Source: Chitinophaga eiseniae
GTDB taxonomy: Bacteria; Bacteroidota; Bacteroidia; Chitinophagales; Chitinophagaceae
Assembly: GCF_012641265.1 (NCBI RefSeq)
Contig: NZ_JABAHZ010000001.1
Coordinates: 1,621,446 to 1,685,445 of the forward strand
Length of the DNA stretch: 64,000 nt
Reading direction: 5' to 3'
Shown: positions 34,168 through 41,731 of the stretch, one piece after another
Layout of the letters: each line of letters opens with the position of its first letter
Numbering within the stretch: position 1 is the first letter of the stretch
Notes under the pieces: model-generated
Databases searched by the model: none
Seen by the model: the letters and a program-made list of their open reading frames with translations, nothing else
What the model was told of the DNA's origin: nothing
Made by a program: the position numbers and the translations under genes

Positions 34168-34734
34168 ATGAAAATTTTAATGATTGGTGCGGGCGGCGCT
34201 ATTGGTAAGATAGTTACAGCGGCACTGAGAGACCATGAAGTCATCACAGTGGGAAGAAATACCGGGGCTATTATGGCCGATATCTCTTCAGAAACCGCCC
34301 TGGAAAGTTTATTTAAACAGGTATCAAATGTTGATGCGATCATTTGCACTGCTGGCGATAGTATCACAAATAGCTTGTCTGCAATGAATAAAGCGCCATT
34401 CATGGTTGGTATTCAGCAAAAACTATGGCCACAGATCAACCTGGTACTTTCCGGCATGAAGTACCTGAAGGATAATGGTTCGATCACACTTATATCCGGA
34501 AAAATGGGCGAATTCCCTGCTAAAGGTTCGTCGGGAAAAGCATTTGTCAATGGCGCGATCAATAGCTTTGTAATGGCTGCGGCGCAGGAAATGCCCAGGG
34601 GAATAAGACTGAATGTTATCAGCCCTTCTAAAGTTTCGGATATTGGTGGGGATGAATTAATAGCCGCTTATATTAAATGTCTTGAAACAGCAATAAACGG
34701 GGAAATCATAAGAGTCGGTTACAATAAACAATAA
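34168..34734 (+). CDS. Short SDR-fold protein lacking the catalytic Tyr
   Basis: This is a 188-residue short-chain dehydrogenase-like protein. The Rossmann motif is MIGAGGAIGK near the N-terminus, and the loop CTAG replaces NNAG. The active-site region reads SGKMGEFPAKGSSGKAFVNGA. The usual Tyr of Tyr-x3-Lys is a Gly, while the Lys and an upstream Ser remain. The end of the domain is RGIRLNVISPSKV. It may be a short SDR subfamily with altered chemistry or a binding protein. It is divergent from an AraC regulator and six bases upstream of a lipocalin-like gene, probably in one operon. Confidence 0.8.
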   Translation: MKILMIGAGGAIGKIVTAALRDHEVITVGRNTGAIMADISSETALESLFKQVSNVDAIICTAGDSITNSLSAMNKAPFMVGIQQKLWPQINLVLSGMKYLKDNGSITLISGKMGEFPAKGSSGKAFVNGAINSFVMAAAQEMPRGIRLNVISPSKVSDIGGDELIAAYIKCLETAINGEIIRVGYNKQ

Positions 34735-34740
34735 TTCAAA

Positions 34741-35250
34741 ATGAAGCATATAGTATATCTAATCTTTGCGATGTCTTTCTCTTTTGCACAGGGACAAGAT
34801 AATAAAGGAATGTCAATTTATCAGTGCCAGAAACAATTTTGGGGCACCTGGTCGCTTGTCTCGGTTGAAAATATAAAGGCTGATGGCAGTAAAACTTCTC
34901 CCTATGGCGAACATCCCGTAGGAATGCTCATTTTTACAAAGACAGGAAAGTATGCGATCCAGATATTAAAGGCCGATCGAAGTAAAGTGCTGGCCAATGA
35001 TAAAGATAAGGCTACAACGGAAGAAAATACAGCGTTAGTGCGGGGAAATAATTCTCATTTTGGCACCTATACGATTGACACAAACAAACAAATCATTGTA
35101 TTCAGTGTCCAGCATGCGTTCTATCCAAATTGGGAGGGAATGGCGCAAGTGCGCACCTATTCATTGAAAAATAACCTGCTGACGTATACTGTCACTACAC
35201 CTACAAGCGGAGGGGCTGCGGTGGCGAAAGTTGTATGGAGGAAAGATTAG
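34741..35250 (+). CDS. Secreted lipocalin-like domain protein
   Basis: This is a 169-residue exported protein. The signal peptide ends near residue 18 (SFAQGQ). The rest matches the bacterial lipocalin-like beta-barrel: FWGTWSLVSVENIKADGS (about 33-50), HPVGMLIFTKTGKYAIQI, HFGTYTIDTNKQIIVFSV and LTYTVTTPTS. These proteins often sit beside small oxidoreductases, but their ligands are not known. It is six bases after the SDR-like gene and convergent with the glycosyltransferase at 35286. Confidence 0.85.
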   Translation: MKHIVYLIFAMSFSFAQGQDNKGMSIYQCQKQFWGTWSLVSVENIKADGSKTSPYGEHPVGMLIFTKTGKYAIQILKADRSKVLANDKDKATTEENTALVRGNNSHFGTYTIDTNKQIIVFSVQHAFYPNWEGMAQVRTYSLKNNLLTYTVTTPTSGGAAVAKVVWRKD

Positions 35251-35285
35251 CGGGTGGCTCATGCCGTATGCGTAAACAGATAATT

Positions 35286-36560
35286 TTAAACAAGTCCGAA
35301 TCTAGTCGCCACATCTAACAATCTTTTCAGATTTTTACCGGCATTTTCAAATTCCCGAAAATCTGTTTCATCTATAGAAGTAAACGGAAACACCAGTATT
35401 TTTCTGGACGTGAGCTCCCCTAATAGATCAACTGGATCGACATTTTGATCAAAGGATTCCTTTAAAATTTTTTCAAAAATACTCTTATATAGAATAAAAA
35501 GCGGTGCTGATTTCCCGTCCGAAAGCCAAAAAAGAGATTCACCTACCGGAATTGCGCGAAAGAAATGTTTACATCCCAGCATCATTAGATCTACCCCTCG
35601 GCGGTGCGCCCAAATAATCTGTTGCAACAATTGATTCCTGGAATAACCCGGAGTAAAAGAGTGTTTTTCAGTGCAAATAACTATAAGATCATCCTGGTTC
35701 TCTTTTGATAATAATATAATATCTCTTAGCCAATTCCAAAATTCAAATCTTCGTTGTAATTCGGTTACTGATTTACTAACCTGATAAAACAATTCAAATT
35801 CACTTCGATTTTCAAATTCAATGACAAGTCTTGCTTTTTCCTCAACACTTGAAACAAAGGCATAGACTGGAATTAAAACGTCCGAAATATCAACATCCTG
35901 TCCGGAATCATTATCTCCCTGAAAATCCTTAACCACTTTTATCAATATATTCATCCAATCAGTACTTGCTTCAAACAATTTGCTTACTCTGCCAAACTCT
36001 CCATTACCAGGTGTTATATCAGAATATCCAAACTCTGCCTGCTTAGATACTGGTGCGCTTATAAGATATTTTTCCCGGGTAAGTGCTGCTATTTTGAGAT
36101 CAGCATCATCGCCAACTTCGAAGGGCGCATGAAGAATTACTTCATAAAATCTCTCATAAATAATAAGAAATTGTGCACCGGTAAATTTGTCAATCCAGAA
36201 CAAGCTATCGCTGACAGGTATGGCATTATCGAACCAGCTAACAGCGCCAAGCAGTATATCTCCGTCCCTATTAGCACATTCCTCAATACAACAGTTCAAA
36301 TATTCCGGAGAATAATTCCCGGTAAACTCATGATCGTCTTCACAGATTAGAACGTATGATAACCCCTCATCTTTCGCACAGGCAACAACCCTTTTTATGC
36401 TCAACCATAGCCCCACCGCCCCAATCGAATGCTCGCTGGCTTCGATCAGCTCCATAGCAAACTCTTGTTTATTTAAGAATTGTGACTCAATGTGTTCTTT
36501 TCTATCTACGCGATGTTTTAAGTTAATTACACGGGTTGGGATGGGTTGAATCATATACAT
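35286..36560 (-). CDS. GT25-like glycosyltransferase with degenerate internal duplication
   Basis: This is a 424-residue protein. The N-terminal half (about 7-185) looks like glycosyltransferase family 25: TRVINLKHRVDRKEHIE, then LICEDDHEF, which supplies the acidic nucleotide-sugar/metal motif. The C-terminal half (about 275-410) repeats the same pattern. YVLICEDDHEFTGNYS aligns with LIVICTEKHSFTPGYS, IPVSDSLFWI with IPVGESLFWL, and FLIIYERFYEVIL with FILYKSIFEKIL. In the second copy EDD has become TEK, so only the first half should be catalytic. It is the last gene of the peptide locus, 77 bases after the TlpA-like gene. It may glycosylate the peptide, but surface glycan synthesis is an alternative. 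Confidence 0.75.
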   Translation of the reverse strand: MYMIQPIPTRVINLKHRVDRKEHIESQFLNKQEFAMELIEASEHSIGAVGLWLSIKRVVACAKDEGLSYVLICEDDHEFTGNYSPEYLNCCIEECANRDGDILLGAVSWFDNAIPVSDSLFWIDKFTGAQFLIIYERFYEVILHAPFEVGDDADLKIAALTREKYLISAPVSKQAEFGYSDITPGNGEFGRVSKLFEASTDWMNILIKVVKDFQGDNDSGQDVDISDVLIPVYAFVSSVEEKARLVIEFENRSEFELFYQVSKSVTELQRRFEFWNWLRDIILLSKENQDDLIVICTEKHSFTPGYSRNQLLQQIIWAHRRGVDLMMLGCKHFFRAIPVGESLFWLSDGKSAPLFILYKSIFEKILKESFDQNVDPVDLLGELTSRKILVFPFTSIDETDFREFENAGKNLKRLLDVATRFGLV

Positions 36561-36637
36561 CTTGTCTATTTATCAAGCAGGTTGTGACTCCTGGATTGAC
36601 AGCAATAAGGCATTCTTTCTGACTTCTTTTATACATA

Positions 36638-38140
36638 CTATTTGTCCTGGCGTAACAATGACATTATCATCAACTCCAATGTTCGCTGATTAGTCTCGTC
36701 AATACGGAACTTTCTGAAGATTATCCTTCCTGATTTGTCAATCAGGAAATTTTCCGGCTCACTTTTTACACCATAATATTTGTCTGCAAAGGCAGATGTA
36801 CCTCTGAGGGGAATGAATGAATATTTGTTATTCTTCATGATGGCTGGAACGACGTCATCCTGTTCCGGAACTACATTAACGCCAATATAAACCAGGTCTT
36901 TATCCGCTAACTTATTAACTACAGCCTCAAAATATGGGAACTCGGCTCTACATGGACTACAACCCGGGTACCAGAACGTCAATAATACTACTTTACCTCT
37001 AAGATCACTTAACCGCAACGCTCCGTTACCAGAATAGCGTCCAAGTTCGAAAGGATATGCATCAACCGCAGAGCGATCCCTGATAACCGCTATGTCATTA
37101 TCGAGCTGCTGCTTATTCCTTCCTATTCTATTCCCATATGCCTCAAGTGCAGCATAAACCTGGTCAGTGGGAAAATTCGCATAAACAACTATCAGACTAT
37201 CATAAGCACGTTTTACTTCACCAACTCTATCCAAAAAATACGCTTTCTTCAACGCCAGAAAGTCCCTTAGATAATTAAATCGGGGAAGTTGCAACGCTTG
37301 AAGTTCTATATTAGCTTGCTTGTAATCTTGCACCGCCGAAAGGCTATCTATTCTGATTAATCCTTGCACAAGCCGCTTCCTGATTCCCCACTCTCCTTTC
37401 TCCCCCATCTCATTTATTAAGTCTGCTGCTTTAACAAGATCAGTTTGTAAGTAAATATCAGCCAATGTAACCATGCCAGCAGCAGATCTATCAAATTTCT
37501 CCGGAGGATAGTATTTACGAAGTTGTTCAAAATAATTAATCTTGTCGCGTACACGCTTACTATGCAAGGCCAATGAATATAGCAGCTTAGCACCGTTTGC
37601 ATTATCGGGAAAACGCTTAACAAAATCAAGTACCTTCAGTTTATAAATGCTATCATTTACATCTTGCGATGACATAACTTCATAAGCGGTATAATTAGCA
37701 TTCAATGAATCAGCTAGTGTAGCTTTGTGCGAATACTCTCTTGATAAATCAGTTTCTCCCCTCATCCAGGCATCCCCCGACAGCATAAACCAAATTTTTC
37801 CGTTATTGGAATCCAACTTGCTGGCAGCAAGCAGAAACTTCCTTGCTTGTGGCATTTCTGCATTATAATAGGCTGTGCCGATTGTCAAAGGAATAATCTT
37901 GTTTTTGGGATTATTTTGTATCCACCTATCGTACTGGTCCACCAATAAAGGATTATTCAAGCCCAAGGCGTAAATGTAGACATTATGCGCCTTAACACTG
38001 TCCAAATTCCCTTCCACTACACCCTTTGCTATCGCTATTTCCTCTGCAGTGGCAGTCCCCATTCGAACTGGCACCTGGGCTGAGGTAATATTTTTGAAAA
38101 ATACCAGGATCAAAATTATCCTGACAATACCGTTAAACAT
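36638..38140 (-). CDS. TPR-containing TlpA-like thioredoxin protein
   Basis: This is a 500-residue exported or membrane-anchored thiol-disulfide protein. The start at 38140 gives a hydrophobic signal/anchor (IVRIILILVFF). Residues about 30-340 are helical TPR-like repeats with NNPKNKI, NNGKIWFMLSGDAW and the like. Residues about 360-500 form a TlpA/ResA-type thioredoxin domain with the redox motif WYPGCSPCRAEFP (Cys394 and Cys397), the GVNVVPEQ segment and the cis-Pro region near SEPENFLID. It lies directly downstream of a six-Cys peptide gene. A role in forming or editing the peptide's disulfides is plausible inference. Confidence 0.85.
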   Translation of the reverse strand: MFNGIVRIILILVFFKNITSAQVPVRMGTATAEEIAIAKGVVEGNLDSVKAHNVYIYALGLNNPLLVDQYDRWIQNNPKNKIIPLTIGTAYYNAEMPQARKFLLAASKLDSNNGKIWFMLSGDAWMRGETDLSREYSHKATLADSLNANYTAYEVMSSQDVNDSIYKLKVLDFVKRFPDNANGAKLLYSLALHSKRVRDKINYFEQLRKYYPPEKFDRSAAGMVTLADIYLQTDLVKAADLINEMGEKGEWGIRKRLVQGLIRIDSLSAVQDYKQANIELQALQLPRFNYLRDFLALKKAYFLDRVGEVKRAYDSLIVVYANFPTDQVYAALEAYGNRIGRNKQQLDNDIAVIRDRSAVDAYPFELGRYSGNGALRLSDLRGKVVLLTFWYPGCSPCRAEFPYFEAVVNKLADKDLVYIGVNVVPEQDDVVPAIMKNNKYSFIPLRGTSAFADKYYGVKSEPENFLIDKSGRIIFRKFRIDETNQRTLELMIMSLLRQDK

Positions 38141-38250
38141 TTTTTTAATATCCTGACAAATACTGCCATTTGAAAATATTTCCGTCATAGCTAAAACCCC
38201 TTCAAACTGAATGTATTATAAAGCCCTTAGTTGCTCAAATCCAAGCTATA

Positions 38251-38283
38251 TTACAGGGCAACCTAAAGTTGGTCGCCCTGTAA
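38251..38283 (-). terminator. Hairpin between peptide gene and TlpA-like gene
   Basis: TTACAGGGC and GCCCTGTAA form a perfect 9-bp stem with an internal 3-bp stem in the loop. No T-run follows on either strand. It may be a partial terminator or an mRNA-processing/stability hairpin that raises peptide mRNA over downstream genes. Confidence 0.55.
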
Positions 38284-38293
38284 TAAGTGCAAA

Positions 38294-38500
38294 TTATACG
38301 CACACCCTAACATAATAATTCCCGTTGTCACACAATTGAGACTTACAAGATTGTCCATCGGGGCACTCTCCCAATCCATCTCCGCAATCGTTAGTACAAT
38401 CCTTTGTACCGCCAGATCCGCCCATTACATGTTTCATTTGATCCCTGGTAAACAACTCTTTTGCACCCAATTCCAGTGCTTTTAATTTTAGCTTTTTCAT
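38294..38500 (-). CDS. Double-glycine-leader, six-cysteine secreted peptide precursor
   Basis: This is a 68-residue peptide. The leader (1-28) begins MKKLKLKALELGAKELFTRD and ends HVMGG, the form used by Bacteroidota double-glycine natural-product precursors cut by C39 peptidase transporters. The core (29-68) has cysteines at 35, 39, 46, 52, 57 and 67, spacing C-x3-C-x6-C-x5-C-x4-C-x9-C, enough for three disulfides, and is rich in Asp and Gly. The start at 38500 fits the leader; longer in-frame starts (38656) would run through the promoter repeat. No transporter is in the window. It may be a bacteriocin, signal or other secreted mini-protein. Confidence 0.82.
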   Translation of the reverse strand: MKKLKLKALELGAKELFTRDQMKHVMGGSGGTKDCTNDCGDGLGECPDGQSCKSQLCDNGNYYVRVCV

Positions 38501-38544
38501 AAATTCAAATTTGTTTAACTTGGTAAAGTAATTAATTGACAACT

Positions 38545-38576
38545 CAAAAATACCCGCAGTCGTGGCAGTATTTTTG
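38545..38576 (-). promoter_or_regulatory. Inverted repeat carrying the -7 element of the peptide gene
   Basis: CAAAAATAC (38545-38553) and GTATTTTTG (38568-38576) form a perfect 9-bp inverted repeat. On the minus strand the left arm reads TATTTTTG at 38552-38545, an exact -7 element 44 bases upstream of the peptide start. The same hairpin ends in TTTTTG just after the regulator stop, so it may also terminate that gene. Confidence 0.5.
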
Positions 38577-38591
38577 CCATGAGAAAAAACG

Positions 38592-38924
38592 CTACCCTTC
38601 CTGGCAAACCTCAAATACATACGCCTCAGAAAAGCATAATTTATCATAATTACCAATAGTTCTTAGCTGGTCATTCGTTAGAAGTCGTCCCTCTTTACTA
38701 AATAAACTTCTAACCATCTGTCCTTCCTCTTCATAATAATATGTATTTCTCGCCCTATCATACTTAATTGGAAAACCCAATTCCTTCATTTCACCAATAA
38801 CACCTGTCATCGCCCGTTTACATAATCCATTTTTACGGGCGAAACTGTCCAGATCTCCGGTCGCCCTCCTCTTAATCATAAAATCCATGTATTTTAATCG
38901 ATTTATATGCTTTAAAATCGCCAT
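38592..38924 (-). CDS. Small HTH protein, likely regulator of the peptide locus
   Basis: This is a 110-residue cytoplasmic protein. The first 70 residues form a YafY-like winged HTH: INRLKYMDFMIKRRATGDLD, FARKNGLCKRAMTGVIGEMKELG as recognition part, and PIKYDRARNTYYYEEEGQM as wing. No WYL or other sensor domain follows. The C-terminal 40 residues (SLFSKEGRLLTNDQL) are unassigned. I associate such small HTH genes with double-glycine peptide genes in Bacteroidota. It lies 91 bases upstream of the peptide start on the same strand. Local control is inferred. Confidence 0.72.
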   Translation of the reverse strand: MAILKHINRLKYMDFMIKRRATGDLDSFARKNGLCKRAMTGVIGEMKELGFPIKYDRARNTYYYEEEGQMVRSLFSKEGRLLTNDQLRTIGNYDKLCFSEAYVFEVCQEG

Positions 38925-38989
38925 TAAATTAGAAGTTTTATGGGTACATAATCTGAAACATTCTACGCAGACTGTAAATATTTCCGGGC

Positions 38990-39002
38990 TTTACCTGGTA
39001 AA
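38990..39002. promoter_or_regulatory. TTTACC-T-GGTAAA palindrome upstream of the HTH gene
   Basis: These are perfect 6-bp arms 66 bases upstream of the HTH start. A nested CCTGG-N6-CCAGG overlaps it. It is a candidate operator for the small HTH protein. Confidence 0.35.
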
Positions 39003-39340
39003 TTCCAGGCAGCTGAAAATATCTGCTTTCTCCATTTGCATCTATTGTTCAAAAAAATCGGAGTAAATCCTATCCACCATATATGGAATACCGTATTGGC
39101 TTATACATGTAAAAGGTTAACATGAAATAGGATCATTACTATTGCAGTTCAAGATGGGTCAACTATTGTTTGCATAACATATGGAATTAAATGAGTTATT
39201 AATAGGGCTTAAACTATTCCGTGGGCAACACTTATTTTATTCTGGGTTCTTACCGTAGTACTAATATAAAAATAGATAAATACACAACTAAAAATGTACG
39301 TTATTTTGACCTTTGCTTATGTTTTTTTGATCCAATAACA

Positions 39341-39377
39341 AAATAAAAAACTCCGCCAGTTAAATACCGGCGGAGTT
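39341..39377 (-). terminator. Intrinsic terminator of xylA
   Basis: On the minus strand a 9-bp stem (AACTCCGCC with GGCGGAGTT) is followed by a TTTTTTATTT-type tail, 24 bases after the xylA stop. Confidence 0.92.
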
Positions 39378-39400
39378 GACTATCGCTTTACCATAATATT

Positions 39401-40729
39401 TTACAGATAGTTATTGATAATATTCTCAATATATTCCTGTCTGCCGCTTCTTACTGCCGGCTCTCCATTAGCTACCGCATATGCGCGCAAGCTTTCCAGG
39501 GTAGCCTGTCCTGCTTCAAAAGTTTTTGCTGCTTCCGTATCGAAAGAAGCGTAGCGCTCCTGGCGGATTTGCTTATAAGCACTTTTCTCCAGGATGGTAT
39601 CAGCGGTGATGAGGGCGCGTGCGAAATTATCTACCCCACCGATATGGGCGTAGAAGAGATCGGCCGGGTCGGTGGAGTTCCTCCTGATCTTAGCATCGAA
39701 ATTGATACCACCTCCCTTGAAGCCACCTCCTTCGAGGATAATCAACATAGCCTCGGTAAGTTCATTGAGGTTGGTAGGGAACTGATCTGTATCCCAGCCA
39801 TTCTGGTAGTCTCCCCTATTGGCATCAATACTTCCCAGCAAGCCAGCATCAATAGCTACCTGCAGTTCGTGCTGGAAAGTATGTCCTGCTAAAGTAGCAT
39901 GGTTTACTTCGAGGTTGAGTTTGAAGTCGTTCAGCAGGTCGTATTGACGGAGGAAGCCGATCACCGTTTCCGCATCATAATCGTACTGATGCTTGGTGGG
40001 CTCACAGGGTTTGGGTTCGATAAAGAAGGTACCGGTGAATCCATTCTTCCGTGCATAATCTCTTGATGCCTGCAGGAACCTGGCCAGGTGTTCCTTTTCC
40101 CGCTTCATATTAGTATTCAAAAGACTCATATATCCTTCCCGGCCGCCCCAGAACACATAATTCTCCCCTCCAAGGGCTATTGTTGCATCAAGGGCTGCTT
40201 TCACCTGGGCGGCTGCATGGGTAAGTACATGGAAATCCGGGTTGGTGGCTGCTCCGTTCATGTAACGACGATGGCTGAACAGGTTGGCAGTACCCCATAA
40301 TAATTTAACACCGCTTTCCTGCTGCTTTTGCTTTAGGTATTGCGTGAGCGTTTGGAGGCGTTTTTCGTTCTCTTCAACGTTATTGGTATAATCCACCACG
40401 TCCACATCGTGGAAGCAATAATAAGGCAGACCAAGTTTGGTAATCATTTCAAAAGCAGCATCCGCTTTGTCTTTTGCCCGCTCAACCGGGTCGGTATTTT
40501 TATCCCACTCAAACAGGTGCGTGGCTTCCCCAAAAGGATCAGCGCCTGTGCCATTAAAAGAATGCCAGTAAGCAACCGCAAAACGCAACCACTCTTTCAT
40601 GGGTTTGCCGGCTACTACTTTGTTTTCATCATACCAGCGGTAAGCCAGAGGATTATCTGTACGTGGACCTTCATACTGAATAGCGGGAATACCGCTAAAA
40701 AATTCCTTCTTTCCTGTAACTATTTTCAT
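39401..40729 (-). CDS. xylA: Xylose isomerase
   Basis: This enzyme interconverts D-xylose and D-xylulose, and D-glucose and D-fructose, in the cytoplasm with two divalent metals. The 442-residue length matches the class II enzymes. Catalytic and metal residues appear in YCFHDVDVV (His107, Asp110), [31 protein letters not shown] and [20 protein letters not shown]. Xylulokinase and a xylose transporter, its usual partners, are not in this window. It is divergent from an AraC regulator that likely controls it. Confidence 0.97.
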   Translation of the reverse strand: MKIVTGKKEFFSGIPAIQYEGPRTDNPLAYRWYDENKVVAGKPMKEWLRFAVAYWHSFNGTGADPFGEATHLFEWDKNTDPVERAKDKADAAFEMITKLGLPYYCFHDVDVVDYTNNVEENEKRLQTLTQYLKQKQQESGVKLLWGTANLFSHRRYMNGAATNPDFHVLTHAAAQVKAALDATIALGGENYVFWGGREGYMSLLNTNMKREKEHLARFLQASRDYARKNGFTGTFFIEPKPCEPTKHQYDYDAETVIGFLRQYDLLNDFKLNLEVNHATLAGHTFQHELQVAIDAGLLGSIDANRGDYQNGWDTDQFPTNLNELTEAMLIILEGGGFKGGGINFDAKIRRNSTDPADLFYAHIGGVDNFARALITADTILEKSAYKQIRQERYASFDTEAAKTFEAGQATLESLRAYAVANGEPAVRSGRQEYIENIINNYL

Positions 40730-40784
40730 ATCCGTGATTTATTTTTAGGCAAATATTGTCTGAATTTAAAAAGTTGGCAACCGC

Positions 40785-40792
40785 TATTTTTG
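40785..40792 (+). promoter_or_regulatory. -7 promoter element of the AraC gene at 40870
   Basis: TATTTTTG is an exact TAnnTTTG match, 77 bases upstream of the start codon. The palindrome at 40835-40851 would lie in its leader. Confidence 0.4.
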
Positions 40793-40834
40793 AAATAAAA
40801 TATGCTATCTTATCAACAATGCGTAATATTTGGC

Positions 40835-40851
40835 ATTTTATATGATAAAAT
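40835..40851. promoter_or_regulatory. ATTTTAT-ATG-ATAAAAT palindrome
   Basis: These are perfect 7-bp arms, 18 bases upstream of the AraC-type start. GCTATCT is also repeated at 40804 and 40854 on either side. It is a candidate operator for xylA/AraC control. Confidence 0.4.
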
Positions 40852-40869
40852 GGGCTATCTGCCGGGAAA

Positions 40870-41709
40870 ATGAAAACGATTCTTCAAAAAATCACCAATG
40901 ATGCCAGCCAGAGCTTTGCCTGCCGGGTTTATCAAACACCCCAGTTTGAAACCAACTGGCATAAGCATGCTGAGTATGAGCTGATCCTCATCCAGAAAGG
41001 ACATGGCACCGCCATGATAGGGGATTATGTATGCGATTATTCCGTTAACGACCTGTTTTTTATAGCCGGCAACCTGCCACATTGGTTCAGGAAAAATCAT
41101 CCTAAAATGACAGGCGCCGCCCTGGTCATACATTTCACTAACGACTGCTGGGGCGAAGGACTACTGCAAATGGCCGAAATGAAGGCAATACAATCCTTGC
41201 TGCAAAAGAACAACGGGATACAACTGGAAAAAAACCTGAAAAAAGAGGTAATGGAGAGCATGCAACTGATCCATCGCAAAAAAGGCTTTGAAAAACTCAT
41301 GCTATTATTGCAGTGCCTTCACAAAATGGGGCTTTCCAAACAATATAAAATACTCACGGAAGATTTCACCGATACCAGCAACGTGGTAAATCCCGTCATC
41401 GAAAAAGTCATTGATTTCTCTTTTAAACACTACCAGGAAAAAGTTACCCTTAAACAAGCGGCAGCCATCGCTAACATGAGTATACCCAACTTTTGCCGTT
41501 TTTTTAAGAAGAATATCAAAAAAACCTATTTTGATTTCCTGAGAGATTTGCGGATCAGTCATGCGTGCAAATTGCTTACTTCCAGTAACCGATCAATTCT
41601 GGATATATGCTATGAAAGCGGCTATAAAAGCTGGGCCCATTTCAGTAAACAATTCACGGAAGTAAAACAACAAACGCCCAGTCAATACCGTAAAACATAT
41701 TTACCTTAA
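40870..41709 (+). CDS. AraC family transcriptional regulator
   Basis: This is a 279-residue regulator divergent from xylA. The cupin sensor (about 20-110) has NWHKHAEYELILIQKGHGTAM and DLFFIAGNLPHWFRK. The C-terminal double HTH (about 170-275) has VTLKQAAAIANMSIPNFCRFFK and CYESGYKSWAHFSKQFTEV. Its place suggests that it senses xylose or a related sugar and controls xylA. It is clearly similar to the AraC regulator at 26394 in both domains. Confidence 0.92.
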   Translation: MKTILQKITNDASQSFACRVYQTPQFETNWHKHAEYELILIQKGHGTAMIGDYVCDYSVNDLFFIAGNLPHWFRKNHPKMTGAALVIHFTNDCWGEGLLQMAEMKAIQSLLQKNNGIQLEKNLKKEVMESMQLIHRKKGFEKLMLLLQCLHKMGLSKQYKILTEDFTDTSNVVNPVIEKVIDFSFKHYQEKVTLKQAAAIANMSIPNFCRFFKKNIKKTYFDFLRDLRISHACKLLTSSNRSILDICYESGYKSWAHFSKQFTEVKQQTPSQYRKTYLP

Positions 41710-41731
41710 AATTAACCGGTAAAAGGGTGGA

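Larger units (their letters stand above)
38925..39400. other. AT-rich intergenic region upstream of the peptide locus
   Basis: This 476-base stretch contains no convincing gene. It includes the palindrome at 38990-39002, CCATATATGG at 39077-39086, and the xylA terminator at its right end. The remainder is AT-rich and may hold the promoter of the HTH gene. Confidence 0.5.

Noticed and set aside
35286..38924. Toxin-antitoxin or phage-defence island
   Set aside because: No nuclease, NTPase or toxin fold is visible. The double-glycine leader and thioredoxin protein fit a secreted peptide better.
39181..39258. 25-codon plus-strand peptide (MELNELLIGLKLFRGQ...)
   Set aside because: It has no ribosome binding site, no conserved leader and no partner gene; the length is within chance.
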